Shown here: in pieces, positions 38,685 through 50,605 of the stretch
Position numbering within the stretch: the stretch's first letter is position 1
How the letters are laid out: the number at the start of each line of letters is the position of its first letter
DNA from: Lingula anatina
Taxonomy: Eukaryota; Brachiopoda; Lingulata; Lingulida; Lingulidae
Assembly (NCBI RefSeq): GCF_001039355.2
Contig: NW_019775619.1
Location: 102,333-166,332 of the forward strand
Length of the DNA stretch: 64,000 bases
Direction: 5' to 3'
Translations under genes and position numbers: made by a program
Notes under the pieces: model-generated
The model's database searches: none
Told to the model about the DNA's origin: nothing
Seen by the model: the letters and a program-made list of their open reading frames with translations, nothing else

Positions 38685-39312
38685 AGGAAATATCCACATT
38701 TCAAGTGAAAAATGGCGAAAACATGTTTATTTAAGTAGGCATAGAAAGGAATGAAGGTCTGAACATTAATCGCGCCACTCATTTAAAAAAGTAATTTTGC
38801 TACTGAAATTGACCTATTCAATTTAGACTTTACTTTTACGGCTATTATTGTTACGCCTGTCCAATATTGATGATTGTACTCAGAAAACCAATTTGGCTCG
38901 TTTTTTGTTCAACTGATTGAAGTTCTTTTCATGAAAATAAGCGTGAATATTGGAAACGCCAAAATCCCGGGTTCTGCCTCGTACAGCGGATAAGGGAAGC
39001 GTCTTTTTGCACACTAAAAAAATACATACATGAACTGTTCACAGCAGTAGATCAACTGTTAAGTTATATCACTGGTAGGAATGCGTCTTAAAATATATGG
39101 GGACATATCTATGAAGTTAGCTGCTACAATGAAATGGAATATGCAACGAATTAAAATTGATCAGCTCAATTGAACTCAAAGCCAAATGAGGAATTGGCAA
39201 ATTTCTTAGAATAAGTAGAAACATGGATTCCTGATTTTGTCTTATTTCGCATTTTTAATTTATCAATTTTTTATTAATCTTTTTTCTGGGGGGTAAACGT
39301 TAAAAGCCGAAG

Positions 39313-39440
39313 TACCCCCACCTTCACCCCCACCCCCACCTCACCCCCACCCATCCTCACCCCTGTCCCACCCCTACCTCACCACCACTACCCCCCACCT
39401 TCACCCCACCCCCACCTCACCCGACCCCACCTCACCCCGA
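39313..39440. repeat. C-rich CACCCC/CACCT minisatellite-like tract
   Basis: Irregular repeats of ACCCCC and CACCTCACC. The counterpart begins the next copy at 41329, so the assembly break of the other allele falls in this tract. Confidence 0.8.
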
Positions 39441-41302
39441 CATTTGACCCAACTTCCCCTTGGCTTGAAAGTTTTCATCCGGCTCATCCTTCTCTAAAAG
39501 CATTTCTTCCTGTCTGTTTAGAGTATATTACGTAGATAACGGGGCCTTCGGGGACAGAGCACATAATGCCGCAAGTTCCCTGGGGTAAAGCTGCCATCAG
39601 GGCAATAATTTCATCTTGGAAGCATTGAGTAATCTGAAGCAGTCTACAGCGTGGTGTAAATACCTTCTTGATTTGCTCTAATTGGTTAAACTTTCCTATT
39701 CAGTAATGTGTCGGTTTATTCCCACGCCGCATCTTTAATTAATATTCGTGTCACTCTTTGGATGACATTTTCAGTATAAATGCTGGATTTCAAGATGCAA
39801 TAGTTTGGCAATATTAAAATATAATGTAGTAATTTGATAAAACAGAACAATCATTTTTTTTTTTTCAATTTTTTCTATACTATACTATTAGACCAAATTA
39901 AAAGTCCCGACTCACGTAATCATAGCAGTGAGAGGTTGACTCCTATATCTTTTATAATACGAGCAGCATGGAAATGCCAACGCAATACAGGTAGATAAGT
40001 GAATAAACGCATTTCAGTGTGTGGGGGCATTTAGTAGAGAGACGAACGTCAGGTTTGGAAACAGACTGAAAAAGAAAAATTTCACTCTTGTGTCTATTTT
40101 GAGATTAACTTAACATTTTGGATTTGTCAAAAGCAGGAAAAGAGAATTGTCACATGCTTTATAAAAGCATCACCAAACTTGTCAAAGGAGATATTGACAG
40201 TAGAATTGGAGCAGAGGATACGGGATCAATTTGATAGTAGTACAAGAGGCATTTGCCAATTTTTCTTTTTCCTTAAGTGCGGTCCACTAAAAACATCAAT
40301 GCACGCAGTCCTTGAAGCAGATCAACTCCGGCGATCCCAGTGGAGGCCCTCTAGGGAAATCTAATGTGGACTAATGACGAGTTTCGTTGGTGACTTCACT
40401 ATCATTGAAGAGAATTCCAGGCACGTTTTGATGCGCTGACAACAACGTTAACTTCACGACAGTAAAACCAGTTCATCAAAAACCATTCGCAATTAAATCG
40501 CTGCTTCGGTCCTATATTTCCTCGGGTCATAAAATCCTCATAAAAATGTCAAGTGGGGATAAAACAGCTTGAATTGCCTGTGATATCTAATTACCATCTT
40601 CTGAACCTCTGGACCTCTGGCAATTACAAAAATAGAAATAAAATCCTTGTAGCATTCCCTAATAGCCTGGAGAACGGTCTTGGAACACTATTTACAAAAT
40701 ATAACCTCGAGCATTTGTCATAATTTAATATATATATTTCATATATGTTTTTTTTCTTTATGTGTGTATATCTGTATATACATGTATATTTGTCATTCTT
40801 ACTGCAAAGCCAAAATTCCATATCATATAATGAAACATCTGTTCAAAACGTGTGTACCTCATGGTCAGTTATGGGGCCTGTTCCACACTAGTTATATGCA
40901 CGTTTTAGATACTTTAATTACACTTAACTTCATATTCATCACTAATCGAACACGGTCAACCAATAAGGTCAACTTTTCAGTTGTCAACACATACACATAT
41001 GTACATATCTGCTAGTAATACAACACCAGCGTCTGACAACGGCGGGAATGGACAGTTGTAAAAAGGATTGTTGGTCTTAACATACTCCGCCTGGAACTGT
41101 CGACTTGGAGGCGAAAGGGCTCTCGTTACCTTCACAGCCGTCCCCAGTGAGGTCAAATTCTATCGCTCGTTTTGCATGAAGGGATAAATGAAACAGACAC
41201 ATTAAGGACCAAAATAAATTGGCAAGTTAATGAAGAAAGTATCTATTTCCCTGTATCCTGGACAGTTCTTTTATCGCAGGGTTCGCTAGGGGATCTCCCC
41301 CC
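39315..41302. repeat. Duplicated block pair 4, copy A (probable haplotype contig)
   Basis: Matches 41329-43832 except for a 549-bp insertion in copy B. Homology ends near GGGGATCTCCCCC, shortly before the N at 41328. Confidence 0.8.
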
Positions 41303-41327
41303 GCTTACGTTGTCGAAAAAATGATGA

Positions 41328-41328
41328 N
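41328..41328. other. Single-N join between the two copies of pair 4
   Basis: After the N the sequence restarts in the C-rich tract equivalent to 39317. Confidence 0.85.
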
Positions 41329-43832
41329 TCACCCCCACCCCCACCTCACCCCCACCCCCAACCTTCACCTCACCCTACCTCCACCTCACCCGCCCCCACC
41401 TCACCCCGACATTTGACCCAACTTCCCCTTGGCTTGAAAGTTTTCATCCGGCTCATCCTTCTCTAAAAGCATTTCTTCCTGTCTGTTTTGAGTATATTAC
41501 GTAGATAACGGGTCCTTCGGGGACAGAGCACATAATGCCGCAAGTTCCCTGGGGTAAAGCTGCCATCAGGGCAACAAGTTCATCTTGGAAGCATTGAGTT
41601 ATCTGAAGCAGTCTACAGCGTGGTGTAAATACCTTCGCGATTTGCTCTAATTGGTTAAACTTTCCTATTCAGTAATGTGTCGGTTTATTCCCACACCGCA
41701 TCATTAATTAATATTCGTGTCAATCTTTGGGTGACATTTTCAGTATAAATGCCGGATTTTAAGATGCCATCCAATATTGAAATATAATGTAGAGATTTGA
41801 TAACGTTATATGTTGTATGGTGAAAACAAATGTTTCATACGCTCGCTCTTTATTATTAGTTGAACTCGACTTGATAATAACTTGGATTTGTCGAGGTCTA
41901 AAACTGTAACAAGAAAAAAAAAAAGAAATAATAATAATAACTACTTCAACAAATACTTAAAACATTAATAACTAACACTACAATGAAAGGAAAAAAATGG
42001 GAAGTACATGTAAAATGTATTTAGGTTTTGAGAACTAACTTCCATTTAACGTTAAGTTTCTTTAACTGAAGCTGCATAGTTTCTAAGGAAATATTCAACT
42101 TAATTACAAATCTGCAGTTGATATTTGGTTATGTGACTTGAACTGAACTTTTTCCTCTCATCCTGAATGTCTAAAAGTTTAAAATCATATATTTTATTTA
42201 TCCTTTGGAAGAGAATAAACACTTACACTCTTTGCGTCCTGAATACAACACATAACAAGAATCGTAGAGTTTCACATCCGGGCTCTCTTAGCAAAGAGTA
42301 ATAATAGAAATCGATAGTAGGGGCCGTCTCTGGACGAACCCAATCTACAACAGATAAAACAGAACAATCATGTTTTTTTTTTTAATTTTTACTATACTAT
42401 TAGACCAAATTTAAAGTCCCAACTCACGTAATCATAGCATTGAGAGGTTGACTCCTATATCTTTTATAATACGAGCAGCATGGAAATGTCAACGCAATAC
42501 AGGTAGATAAGTGAATAAACGCATTTCAGTGTGTGGGGGCATTTAGTAGAGATAAATTAAGAGACGAACGTCAGGTTTGGAAACAGACTGAAAAAAGAAA
42601 AAATTCACTCTTGTGTCTATTTTGAGATTAACTTAACATTTTGGATTTGTCAAAATCAGGAAAAAAAGAATTGTCACATGCTTTATAAAAGCATCACCAA
42701 ACTTGTCAAAGGAGATATTGACAATGCATATAGAATTGGAGCAGAGGATACGGGATCAATTTGATAGTAATACAAGAGGCATTTGCCAATTTTTCTTTTT
42801 CCTTAAGTGTGGTCCACTAAAAACATCAATTCACGGCGTCCTTGAAACAGATCAACTCCGGCGATCCCAGTGGAGACCCTCTAGGGAAATCTAATGGGGA
42901 CTAATGACGAGTTTCGTTGGTGACTTCACTATCATTGAAGAGAATTCCAGGCACGTTTTGGTGCGCTGACAACAACGTTAACTTCACGACAGTAAAACCA
43001 GTCCATCAAAAACCATTCGCAATTAAATCGCTGCTTCGGTCCTATATTTCCTCGGGTCATAAAATCCTCATAAAAATGTCAAGTGGGGATAAAACAGCTT
43101 GAATTGCCTGTGATATCTAATTACCATCTTCTGAACCTCTGGACCTCTGGCAATTACAAAAATAGAAAAAAATCCTTGTAGCATTCCTTAATAGCCTGGA
43201 GAACGGTCTTGGAACACTATTTACAAAATATAACCTCGAGCATTTGTCATAATTTAATATATATATTTCATATATGTTTTTTTTCTTTATGTGTGTATAT
43301 CTGTATATACATGTATATTTGTCATTCTTACTGCAAAGCCAAAATTCCATATCATATCATGAAACATCTGTTCAAAACGTGTGTACCTCATGGTCAGTTA
43401 TGGGGCCTGTTCCACACTAGTTATATGCACGTTTTAGATACTTTAATTACACTTAACTTCATATTCATGACTAATCGAACACGGTCAACCAATAAGGTCA
43501 ACTTTTTAGTTGTCAACACATACACATATGTACATATCTGCTAGTAATACAACACCAGCGTCTGACAACGTCGGGAATGGACAGTTGTAAAAAAGATTGT
43601 TGGTCTTAACATACTCCGCCTGGAACTGTCGACTTGGAGGCGAAAGGGCTCTCGTTACCTTCACAGCCGTCCCCAGTGAGGTCAAATTCTATCGCTCGTT
43701 TTGCCTGAAGGGATAAATGAAACAGACACATTAAGGACCAAAATAAATTGGCAAGTTAATGAAGAAAGTATCTATTTCCCTGTATCCTGGACAGGTCTTT
43801 TATCGCAGGGTTCGCTAGGGGATCTCTCCCCG
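41329..43832. repeat. Duplicated block pair 4, copy B (probable haplotype contig)
   Basis: Repeats copy A with substitutions and carries the insertion at 41804-42352. Ends at the N at 43833. Confidence 0.8.
41804..42352. mobile_element. Copy B insertion with GATAA duplications, possible solo LTR
   Basis: Copy A reads ATTTGATAAAACAG (about 39832); copy B has 549 bp inserted with GATAA on both sides (41799-41803, 42353-42357). From 41811 the insert reads TGTTGTATGG and it ends TCTACAACA, an inverted TGTTGTA/TACAACA pair with TG...CA termini. An AATAAA lies near 42212, as in many LTRs. Against this, seven bases (CGTTATA) separate GATAA from TGTTGTA on the left, and there is no coding sequence. 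The insertion is firm; the solo LTR identity is tentative. Confidence 0.6.
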
Positions 43833-43833
43833 N
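43833..43833. other. Single-N join between pair 4 copy B and pair 5 copy A
   Basis: The contig after the N begins inside a GATCGATC-end MITE, exactly where the partner contig begins at 50131. Confidence 0.8.
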
Positions 43834-43929
43834 GTGTGACAGACATTTAAGCCGGTTAAGTTGAGAGCAATTTAGTGAGACTCCCCAGGGAGATAGATCG
43901 ATCCAAATATCTGTGGGAATGGTTCCTAT
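43834..43929. mobile_element. GATCGATC-end MITE, copy 4, right part only
   Basis: Contains AAGCCGGTTAAG, TTAGTGAGACTCCCC, ATAGATCGATCC and GTGGGAATGG as in the other copies. The left part is missing because the contig starts here; the same truncation is seen at 50131-50226. Confidence 0.7.
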
Positions 43930-45642
43930 GTGCCTCTGATCCGTTAGCCACATCAGCAGATTGTTCTAGCAGAAAGAAAAAATAATACAGTAGATTGTTG
44001 GTAATAACAACGTAGACTCAAAAATGTTGGACAACGGCGTGCAGTGCTGATTATTATTCTTAACTGTCAATTCCTGTTTTTGGTTCGTGTCCTCTAAACA
44101 ATTTCCTGTCATCAATGTGACGGATGTGGGGTGACAATATTCTATGTGAATGAAGAATAAAAAGGCAAGCAGGAGAAAAGGAAATGTGAATGAAACAAAT
44201 AATGTAGAAATTGAAAATATTACGTCATCATTTCCTTTAAAAAGTCGTTTATAAAAATGCACTTTTAAAATTCTATACATTTTACGAACACTACTGCAAC
44301 TTTCTGAGAAAGATATTTTGAATGGGATTGTAGTTTAAAATACGTTTTAATTATCGTCACGTATTTTGTCCACCATATTTTCTTTTCTCTCTCTCCAAGA
44401 TATGTGACCTCTATGAGGTTACATGTACAATGCACAAATGCTTTTAAAAGTACACGGGATATCAGTGGTGGCGCCTCAATGCTGATTTAACAACTGATAT
44501 GCTGATCTCATTACCAGAGGATAAGTGTTTTCTAGGCGAGGTCATCGGCTTGCCTGAGCTCAGTAGCGAAAACAGCAGGAACGCGCTTCTGGCATTTAAT
44601 GTCTTTGATGTCCGGTTTCCTGCTTGGAGGGTTAAATGTCACCGGTATGAGATGGCCATTATGCTATCCTGGATATTCTAGTCATCTTCTACTTCAAAGA
44701 CACTCATTGGAATAGAGATGAGAAAATTAAGAGAGAATGGAGCTCATCTGTCGTCTTCTCAGCTTCTGAGATGACCTTTGGAATGGACTTAGTAGAACAT
44801 ACTGGAACAGAGAGCGAATGCCTTGGAAAAAGATAAACAAGACATGCTGGACAAAATAATGACGATTTTAAACCTTTTTTAACTGCAATTCCACATTAAA
44901 ATATATTACTTAGAAAACCCTTATATTCAAATGTAACAATCTTTTTATTTAAAAAATTATCAGCTGGCAGCTACTCGAAAGTGCCATTACTAATTCCCGC
45001 TTAACACTACATTTTCATTTGTGTCATAATGTCCCTCCTAGGTGTGACAATGCCGCTTGCATCTATCAGCAATTTTTTGTGAAGCACTTTTTCTTTACTG
45101 CTCAAATGAGAGTGGTTTTCTTTATTGTCCAATTACACAAGTGCAAACAAACATATTTGGCAGTGTTAACATTCTTGGTGATATTTCACGTGAAGCCTTC
45201 TGTCAGTAAAATTTGTCAAGTTCGGGTTTAGTATATATTTATGTTTTTCCCGTTGAAGATCTTGGTTCTACTCCAATTCTGTAAAATAAAAAAAATAAAA
45301 AATAAAAAAATTAAAAAAAAGGTAATTACAGCTGAGCTGCTTCAATTCTCATAATTCGTACCCCCCCGGGTTGTTTCAATACGTCATAACACAAATGGCC
45401 TCTCTGGTTTGTGTTACCACACAGTTGGTGTACGTCCAGAGAGATATTGGAGACAAACTCCACGGCATTGGCTCTACTGGTGCAGTTAGTTTAACTAATG
45501 GTCTTTTAATAATGCTTACGTTGGAATAATCCCCCATGTATTTGAGCTAAGCAATCGATTCGTGTCTCTTTTCAAAATTAATCTTTTTTCGTTTTGGAGT
45601 TTCTCAGTCTTTACCAAAAGACATAATAAAAACAACAACAAC

Positions 45643-45645
45643 AGC

Positions 45646-45685
<40 letters not shown>
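45643..45685. repeat. (AAT)n microsatellite
   Basis: About 13 AAT units. Longer in the other allele (52086-52137). Confidence 0.9.
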
Positions 45686-45686
<1 letters not shown>

Positions 45687-46193
45687 ACAGTATCCTTGTG
45701 AAGACAACAAGAACAAAATAACAATAATAACATTTTTAAAATACATTATGTATCATGATGCCCTACTTCACATATAGTTAATGGAGCTATTGTAGTACTA
45801 AGTGCAGTGTTCTGTATAAACTCGTTGAAAACAAATGTGACCCGAAATGAAAGGAATCAACCATCGTCATGCAAGCGAATCGCATTTCATACCAGTTATA
45901 CAGCCAAAAGAACAAATCTATAATAGTGTCCGATGACAACAAACCGCAATATAGTCTGAAATACAATACGCATAAATCATCTTATTTATGACACCATGAA
46001 ATAACAGCAGGGACGCAATAATACATTTAACTATGGATAATAACTCATTTTGCCATGGACTACATAAAACGTTATCACCGTCGCACTTGGGTTTTTATAG
46101 GCGAAATATTTATCAATTTTGTCACAACAGGCTTCTAAACACGCCATCTTGGTAGCGAATGGTGTCATAAGGTGTAGTCCAATATTTTTGGGT

Positions 46194-46218
46194 TGAGAGA
46201 GAGAGAGAGAGAGAGAGT
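46194..46218. repeat. (GA)n microsatellite
   Basis: A GA run after GGGTT; shorter in the other allele near 52647-52663. Confidence 0.85.
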
Positions 46219-46513
46219 CGTTTTGATCGAATTAGAGTAACATCCCAAAGGCCAATGTTTAAACATTGATCAAAGTGGCAACATTAACGGGTTGATTAAA
46301 TAGGCACAAAGTGTTCGATTCATCATGTCGCATCCTACGTACACTTGTGTGGTAAAACACGCGCACTCAGTTGCCCATTTCGAGGCGTAATAGTACATCC
46401 AAATACCTGAGCTAGAGATCTTTGAATTGAAAAGGACACGGCCATATCTATTCCCATAACCATGGCTTTGTCTTAATTCAAAGTGTTGTCCGCTATCAAA
46501 CATAAAGTCAATG

Positions 46514-47301
46514 GGTGAGGTCAGAATTCCAGGTATGTTATGTGTTAGGTGTCAGTGTTACAGATCTGTTAACATTCCTGTTAGCCCAAATAAGAAAACA
46601 TGGAGTTCAGTTAAACAGTCTGTTAACATGTGGTCAACATCCTGCTATTTTGCTGCAGCATGTTGTTAACAGGCTGATAGCCCTATGTTGACCCATTTCC
46701 TGGTGTGTGACACCAGCAAGAATAGCTCAGGCTCTGAATTAACAGCAGCTGTGCGATTATTGTAGTTTTCGGCTCTCTCGAGTGCAATAGCCTGCAAATC
46801 AGGCTCAAATATCATCTTCACTGAGGAGGCTACTAGAAATTAGGCCAAAACTAAATACCTGTATGTCTTCTAACACTAACATATTCAATTTTGACCTTTT
46901 GAAGATGTAACACCAGCTTAACCACTTGTTGGTTAAACTTTCTAAAATTAAGAGGAATTCAAATGTTTTATTTCTGACGTGCTAAATATCGAAAGCAGAT
47001 AAGCTAAAATAATTCTGTGATAACCCCTCGTTGATCCCTACAGAAATGGATAAGCAATTGAAAATTTAAGCTTAACATTTTTGTGTTTGCTCTGATTAAT
47101 TTAACATTTTATGTAACAGAGATGTTTGGTGTAACACCGTCTGTTACAGGAACTGTAATTTTCAACAGATCTGCTACACTAACATTGGTGTTACACTGGT
47201 GTTTAGTAAGAGGTCAGAATTGTTGATTAATGTAACATATCAGTAATAGATCTGTAACACTAACACCTAACACATAACATACCGGGAATTCTGACCTCAC
47301 C
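46514..47301. mobile_element. 788-bp TIR element with CAATG target duplication, allele A only
   Basis: The ends are GGTGAGGTCAGAATTCC and its exact inverse. The inverted repeat continues for close to 60 bp with about three mismatches (TATGTTATGTGTTAGGTGT is shared). CAATG flanks it at 46509-46513 and 47302-47306, and the other allele has a single CAATG at 52959-52963 with no insert. The interior has repeated CTGTTAAC/GTTAACAG motifs and no transposase frame, so it depends on an enzyme encoded elsewhere. I do not recognise the superfamily. Confidence 0.88.
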
Positions 47302-48876
47302 CAATGTGTACCAACATCAATACACAGACCACCATTATGACATAATTGCCTTGTGAGAGGAACATTACACGGTGGAGGCCGCACTTCAGTAAAAACTGTA
47401 GTAAACACCTTTATATAGAAAAACATGATGATTTTCCTGGAAATTTCGACGATTTCCACTTTATTAATATTGAGAAGATTATTTTCAATTGACCAGTTTT
47501 TGGGTTCTTCCGAAACGAGCGAAACTTCCCAGATGTGATCTCAACTCCGTTGCAAGCTTGGTTCCAAAACTACAATCTCGAAACTTATCTTTGTCAACAT
47601 TTTTGTTTTGTTTTGTTTTGTTTTGTCGTTGTTTGTCTCGGTTATTAAGAGAACAAATTTCAGACGTCATGCGCTTAAAGCAGGACCGTTGTTTATTAAA
47701 ACAGTACTTCCTCATTTCATTACATACAAGTGAAGCTTTTCTTACAATGGCAGCTTCACTCCCTATGCTCCATTAACGTGTGCTTTGTAAGCCTTGTAAG
47801 TTTACGTTCAATGAGTACGCACAATGCCACAATGCCCATTACATGCAATATTTCTGGTAAACTGAGCACAGTATGGTCAAATAATAGTTGGGTAAACCCC
47901 GGCTGACTGACGGTTTGTATTAATTAAATATCTTGTTTACAAAGTATTTTTTTATCAAAGTACAACATGGTAAATATATAAAAGAAACAAAATATCTCAT
48001 CGGGCGACAGATCATACATGTTTTTTTTTTCAAACACCCACTCAGAAACTGGGAGAGTAAATGAAATAAGTCATATATGTATGTTTTACAAGCAAGAGCT
48101 TTTCTTCCTTTCATCAGTGCCTAAAAGCCCGTAAACAAAATAATTCATTAGGAATTGGAATGCACGATAAAGTGCACTTCCATTAAAGCCGAACTGACGC
48201 GAAAAGCAATTTAAGCAATTTAAGCACTGAGAAATATTTAAAACATGAGAGGTATTATACCAGTAATCCTGCCTACCGCTTTTTGTCACTAATCGAATTC
48301 AGTTTTGATGCTTTTTTTCGAACGAATTTGCCTGACGTTCTGATAAGCAGGAAAACAAAATGTTGTTCGTGTGACGGATAAATGATCTCTTGGCAATTTC
48401 GTATTTCTAACACTCTCTCTCTGATAGCACCTGCCCTACACCGCTGTCAAATCGTGTCTAAATTGGAAGATTGGATTGCTCAACATTCATTGGAATTGGA
48501 GATGCAATTATTCACGGTCACCTGTGCTGACATCTATTGCCTGACTGTCAAACTAAAAATCGGCGTTGGTGATTATTAACTGCTCGCCCGAAAATTGAGA
48601 ATATTGGCCCAATCAGTGATTGCTAAGATTACTTTTTTTAGATTGGGAAATTATCACGCAGTTATTGTACTGGAAAATTGCAAAAATTATCAGTAATGAA
48701 CACCAATTGCTCTCCCAAGCGTCACAGACATTACCAAGTGAACTCAATGCACACCAAGTCGCCACCTATTGAGAAACAGATTGTCTTACACTGCATTGTG
48801 CTTCCACCTATTGGCCAAATGGTGTACTACTTGTGAAAATGGAAATTCGTGCATCAAACTTTTCACAAAGATAAAA

Positions 48877-49430
48877 AATGGCGCATTTAGGGGGTCAGGG
48901 GGAGGGCACTCACCCCCCCCCCCCTTCGGTTTCAGAAAAACACACACACACACACACACACCAATATATCCCTCTTGTAATTATAATATTGACTAGCTGA
49001 ATCTTAGGGCGTATTCCCAGAGCTTTTAGATCGATCTATCCCCGTGGGGAGTCTCACTAGATTACTGTCAGATAATCCGGCTTAAATGTCCGTCCCGCCT
49101 ACTACAAGCTGTAAGGTTGTAATTAACTTTCGTGCCCGCTCGGCTGACAGCTATTTAGCGTGAACCCCCAGGGAGTTAGGTTGATCTAAAGTAGATCGAT
49201 CTAATCTCTGGGAATGGGGTCTTCATTCTAAACAATAACAAATGGCACAGTTTGCCCTCCAAAGCACCAAATATTTTGGAGGCCCAATAGCAAACCCCGA
49301 ACGCAACACCAATGGGGCCAAGGGTAGACTTTGTAGCGAAAGACTGTCATTCCTAAAAAAAGTAATAATAATAATCAGATAACTAACCCCCCCCCCCCCC
49401 AACAGTCAAATTAGCCTGTATCCACCCGTG
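48877..49430. mobile_element. Second copy of the hAT-like repeat, interrupted by a MITE
   Basis: From ATGGCGCATTTAGG to GTATCCACCCGTG this resembles 56006-56246 in order: GACTAGCTGAATC, TTCTAAAC, CAAATGGCAC, CTCCAAA-CACCAAA, CCCCGAACG, GACTGTCATT. The match is interrupted at 49007-49221 by the GATCGATC-end MITE. It also contains long C-runs and a (CA)n run. Confidence 0.5.
49007..49221. mobile_element. GATCGATC-end MITE, copy 5 (allele A), nested
   Basis: Starts GGGCGTATTCCC and ends GGGAATGGGGTC. The related repeat at 56 kb lacks it and reads GAATCATAGTTCTAAAC at the equivalent point, so the insertion site can be seen. In allele B the flanks read CTTA on both sides. Confidence 0.85.
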
Positions 49431-50129
49431 TCATACCAGCTGTAAACAGCTTTCAGAAGTCAAGTATGGTGTTTTCTCTGCGGAATTATTTGCCACACAT
49501 GTTTTTCTCAAAATTCGCATCGTCACAATTGCTTGAATGGAAAGCGCAACAGCTTTGAAACACTTTCGAACGTTTTGTAATGATTCCCTCTTCCGGGGGG
49601 TATGCTAAAACCAACAACCGTCCAGACGTGATACGCTGTAAAAGGAATGCAATTCCTAGGAATGGAAGGAATCGAATTCAAGCAAGTCCACTGAAATTTT
49701 TGTTGTTAGGAATCATTTCTAAAAATTGGTGTTTAACTATAAGAGGAACTCGTAACAACGATGACGGGCGGATCAAACAAAGCACAGACGGCTGCTTGCA
49801 CGGCACGGCTGCCTAAAAAAAGGTTCCTGGCTCATAATTAGAGTAGGTAGGACTTGTATTACTGTCGGACTTTTATTCCTGTTATTCCTATGACAGTAAT
49901 AAAAGTCCGGCCATTTGAAAGTCCTATCCTTAGGCAATAATATGGTTAAATGATAAAACTATAAATGTATATGAAATCCTTCTGGTGAGACATAAATCAG
50001 ACAAAAAATGAGAGGTTTGCAACTTCAGCTCGTCTCTGTAGTGGTTAACGTGCAAGACCACAAGGTAAGAATTCATGAATCGTTCTGTTACATCTATGGG
50101 TTCGAGACCTACCTTTGACATAACCTTAC
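49393..50129. other. Single-copy non-coding end of the copy A contig
   Basis: Not present after copy B, which breaks at 55292 just before a C-run. It contains a short fold-back at 49850-49908 and no supported gene. Confidence 0.45.
49850..49908. repeat. 59-bp fold-back (17-bp arms)
   Basis: GGACTTGTATTACTGTC (49850-49866) is inverted with one mismatch at 49892-49908 (GACAGTAATAAAAGTCC), leaving a loop of 25 bases that itself contains another GGACTTTTATT. It could be a tiny MITE remnant or a hairpin RNA; the sequence does not decide. Confidence 0.6.
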
Positions 50130-50130
50130 N
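50130..50130. other. Single-N join between the two copies of pair 5
   Basis: After the N the sequence restarts at the MITE fragment equivalent to 43836. Confidence 0.85.
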
Positions 50131-50226
50131 ATGTGACAGACATTTAAGCCGGTTAAGTTGAGAGCAATTTAGTGAGACTCCCCAGGGAGATAGATCGATC
50201 CAAATATCTGTGGGAATGGTTCCTAT
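50131..50226. mobile_element. GATCGATC-end MITE, copy 4 (allele B), right part only
   Basis: Allelic counterpart of 43834-43929, also cut by the contig start. Confidence 0.7.
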
Positions 50227-50445
50227 GTGCCTCTGATCCGTTAGCCATATCAGCAGATTGTTCTAGCAGAAAGAAAAAATAATACAGTAGATTGTTGGTA
50301 ATAACAACGTAGACTCAAAAATGTTGGACAACGACGTGCAGTGCTGATTATTATTCTTAACTGTCAATACCTGTTTTTGGTTCGTGTCCTCTAAACAATT
50401 TCCTGTCATCAATGTGACGGATGTGGGGTGACAATATTCTATGTG

Positions 50446-50529
50446 TACTGATCATCTAGCTGAATGTCAAATGCTGTTTTTTGTTATATCAAAGTTATGA
50501 AAAGAAACAACGACAACAACAACAACAAC

Positions 50530-50572
<43 letters not shown>

Positions 50573-50605
50573 TCTTAAATCATATTTTTACACTAGACAT
50601 ACGCA
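50446..50605. mobile_element. 160-bp insertion in allele B with ATGTG duplications
   Basis: Allele A reads TTCTATGTGAATGAAG near 44140; allele B has 160 bp inserted with ATGTG on both sides (50441-50445 and 50606-50610). The insert contains (CAA)n followed by (TAA)n (about 50510-50572). No terminal inverted repeat is obvious. A short retroposed sequence or an unrecognised MITE are both possible. Confidence 0.7.

Larger units (their letters stand above)
31441..39314. other. Long single-copy non-coding stretch
   Basis: Nearly 8 kb without a supported gene. It has a TTTTCATTA repeat (about 35258-35288), a (TTA)n run (37091-37140), a (CT)n run (38662-38684) and a short piece near 38328-38362 that resembles the end of the GATCGATC-type MITE. 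Open frames, including one of 112 codons at 35925-36263, show no recognisable domain or convincing splice context. Introns or regulatory DNA cannot be excluded. Confidence 0.4.
43834..49392. repeat. Duplicated block pair 5, copy A (probable haplotype contig)
   Basis: Matches 50131-55292. It carries a 788-bp insertion absent from copy B and lacks two insertions that copy B has. A 1-bp indel near 48100 versus 53755 splits an open frame that is 121 codons long in copy B, so that frame is not a gene. Confidence 0.85.

Noticed and set aside
40680-41015. 111-codon open frame, preserved in both alleles (43209-43544)
   Set aside because: Composition is that of translated AT-rich DNA with TATA repeats; no domain or splice signals. 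Conservation between alleles alone is weak evidence.
50035-50110. tRNA-like stretch with TAGTGGTTAA and GGGTTCGAGACC
   Set aside because: The boxes are about 60 bp apart and no cloverleaf with a plausible acceptor stem could be formed; may be a decayed SINE.
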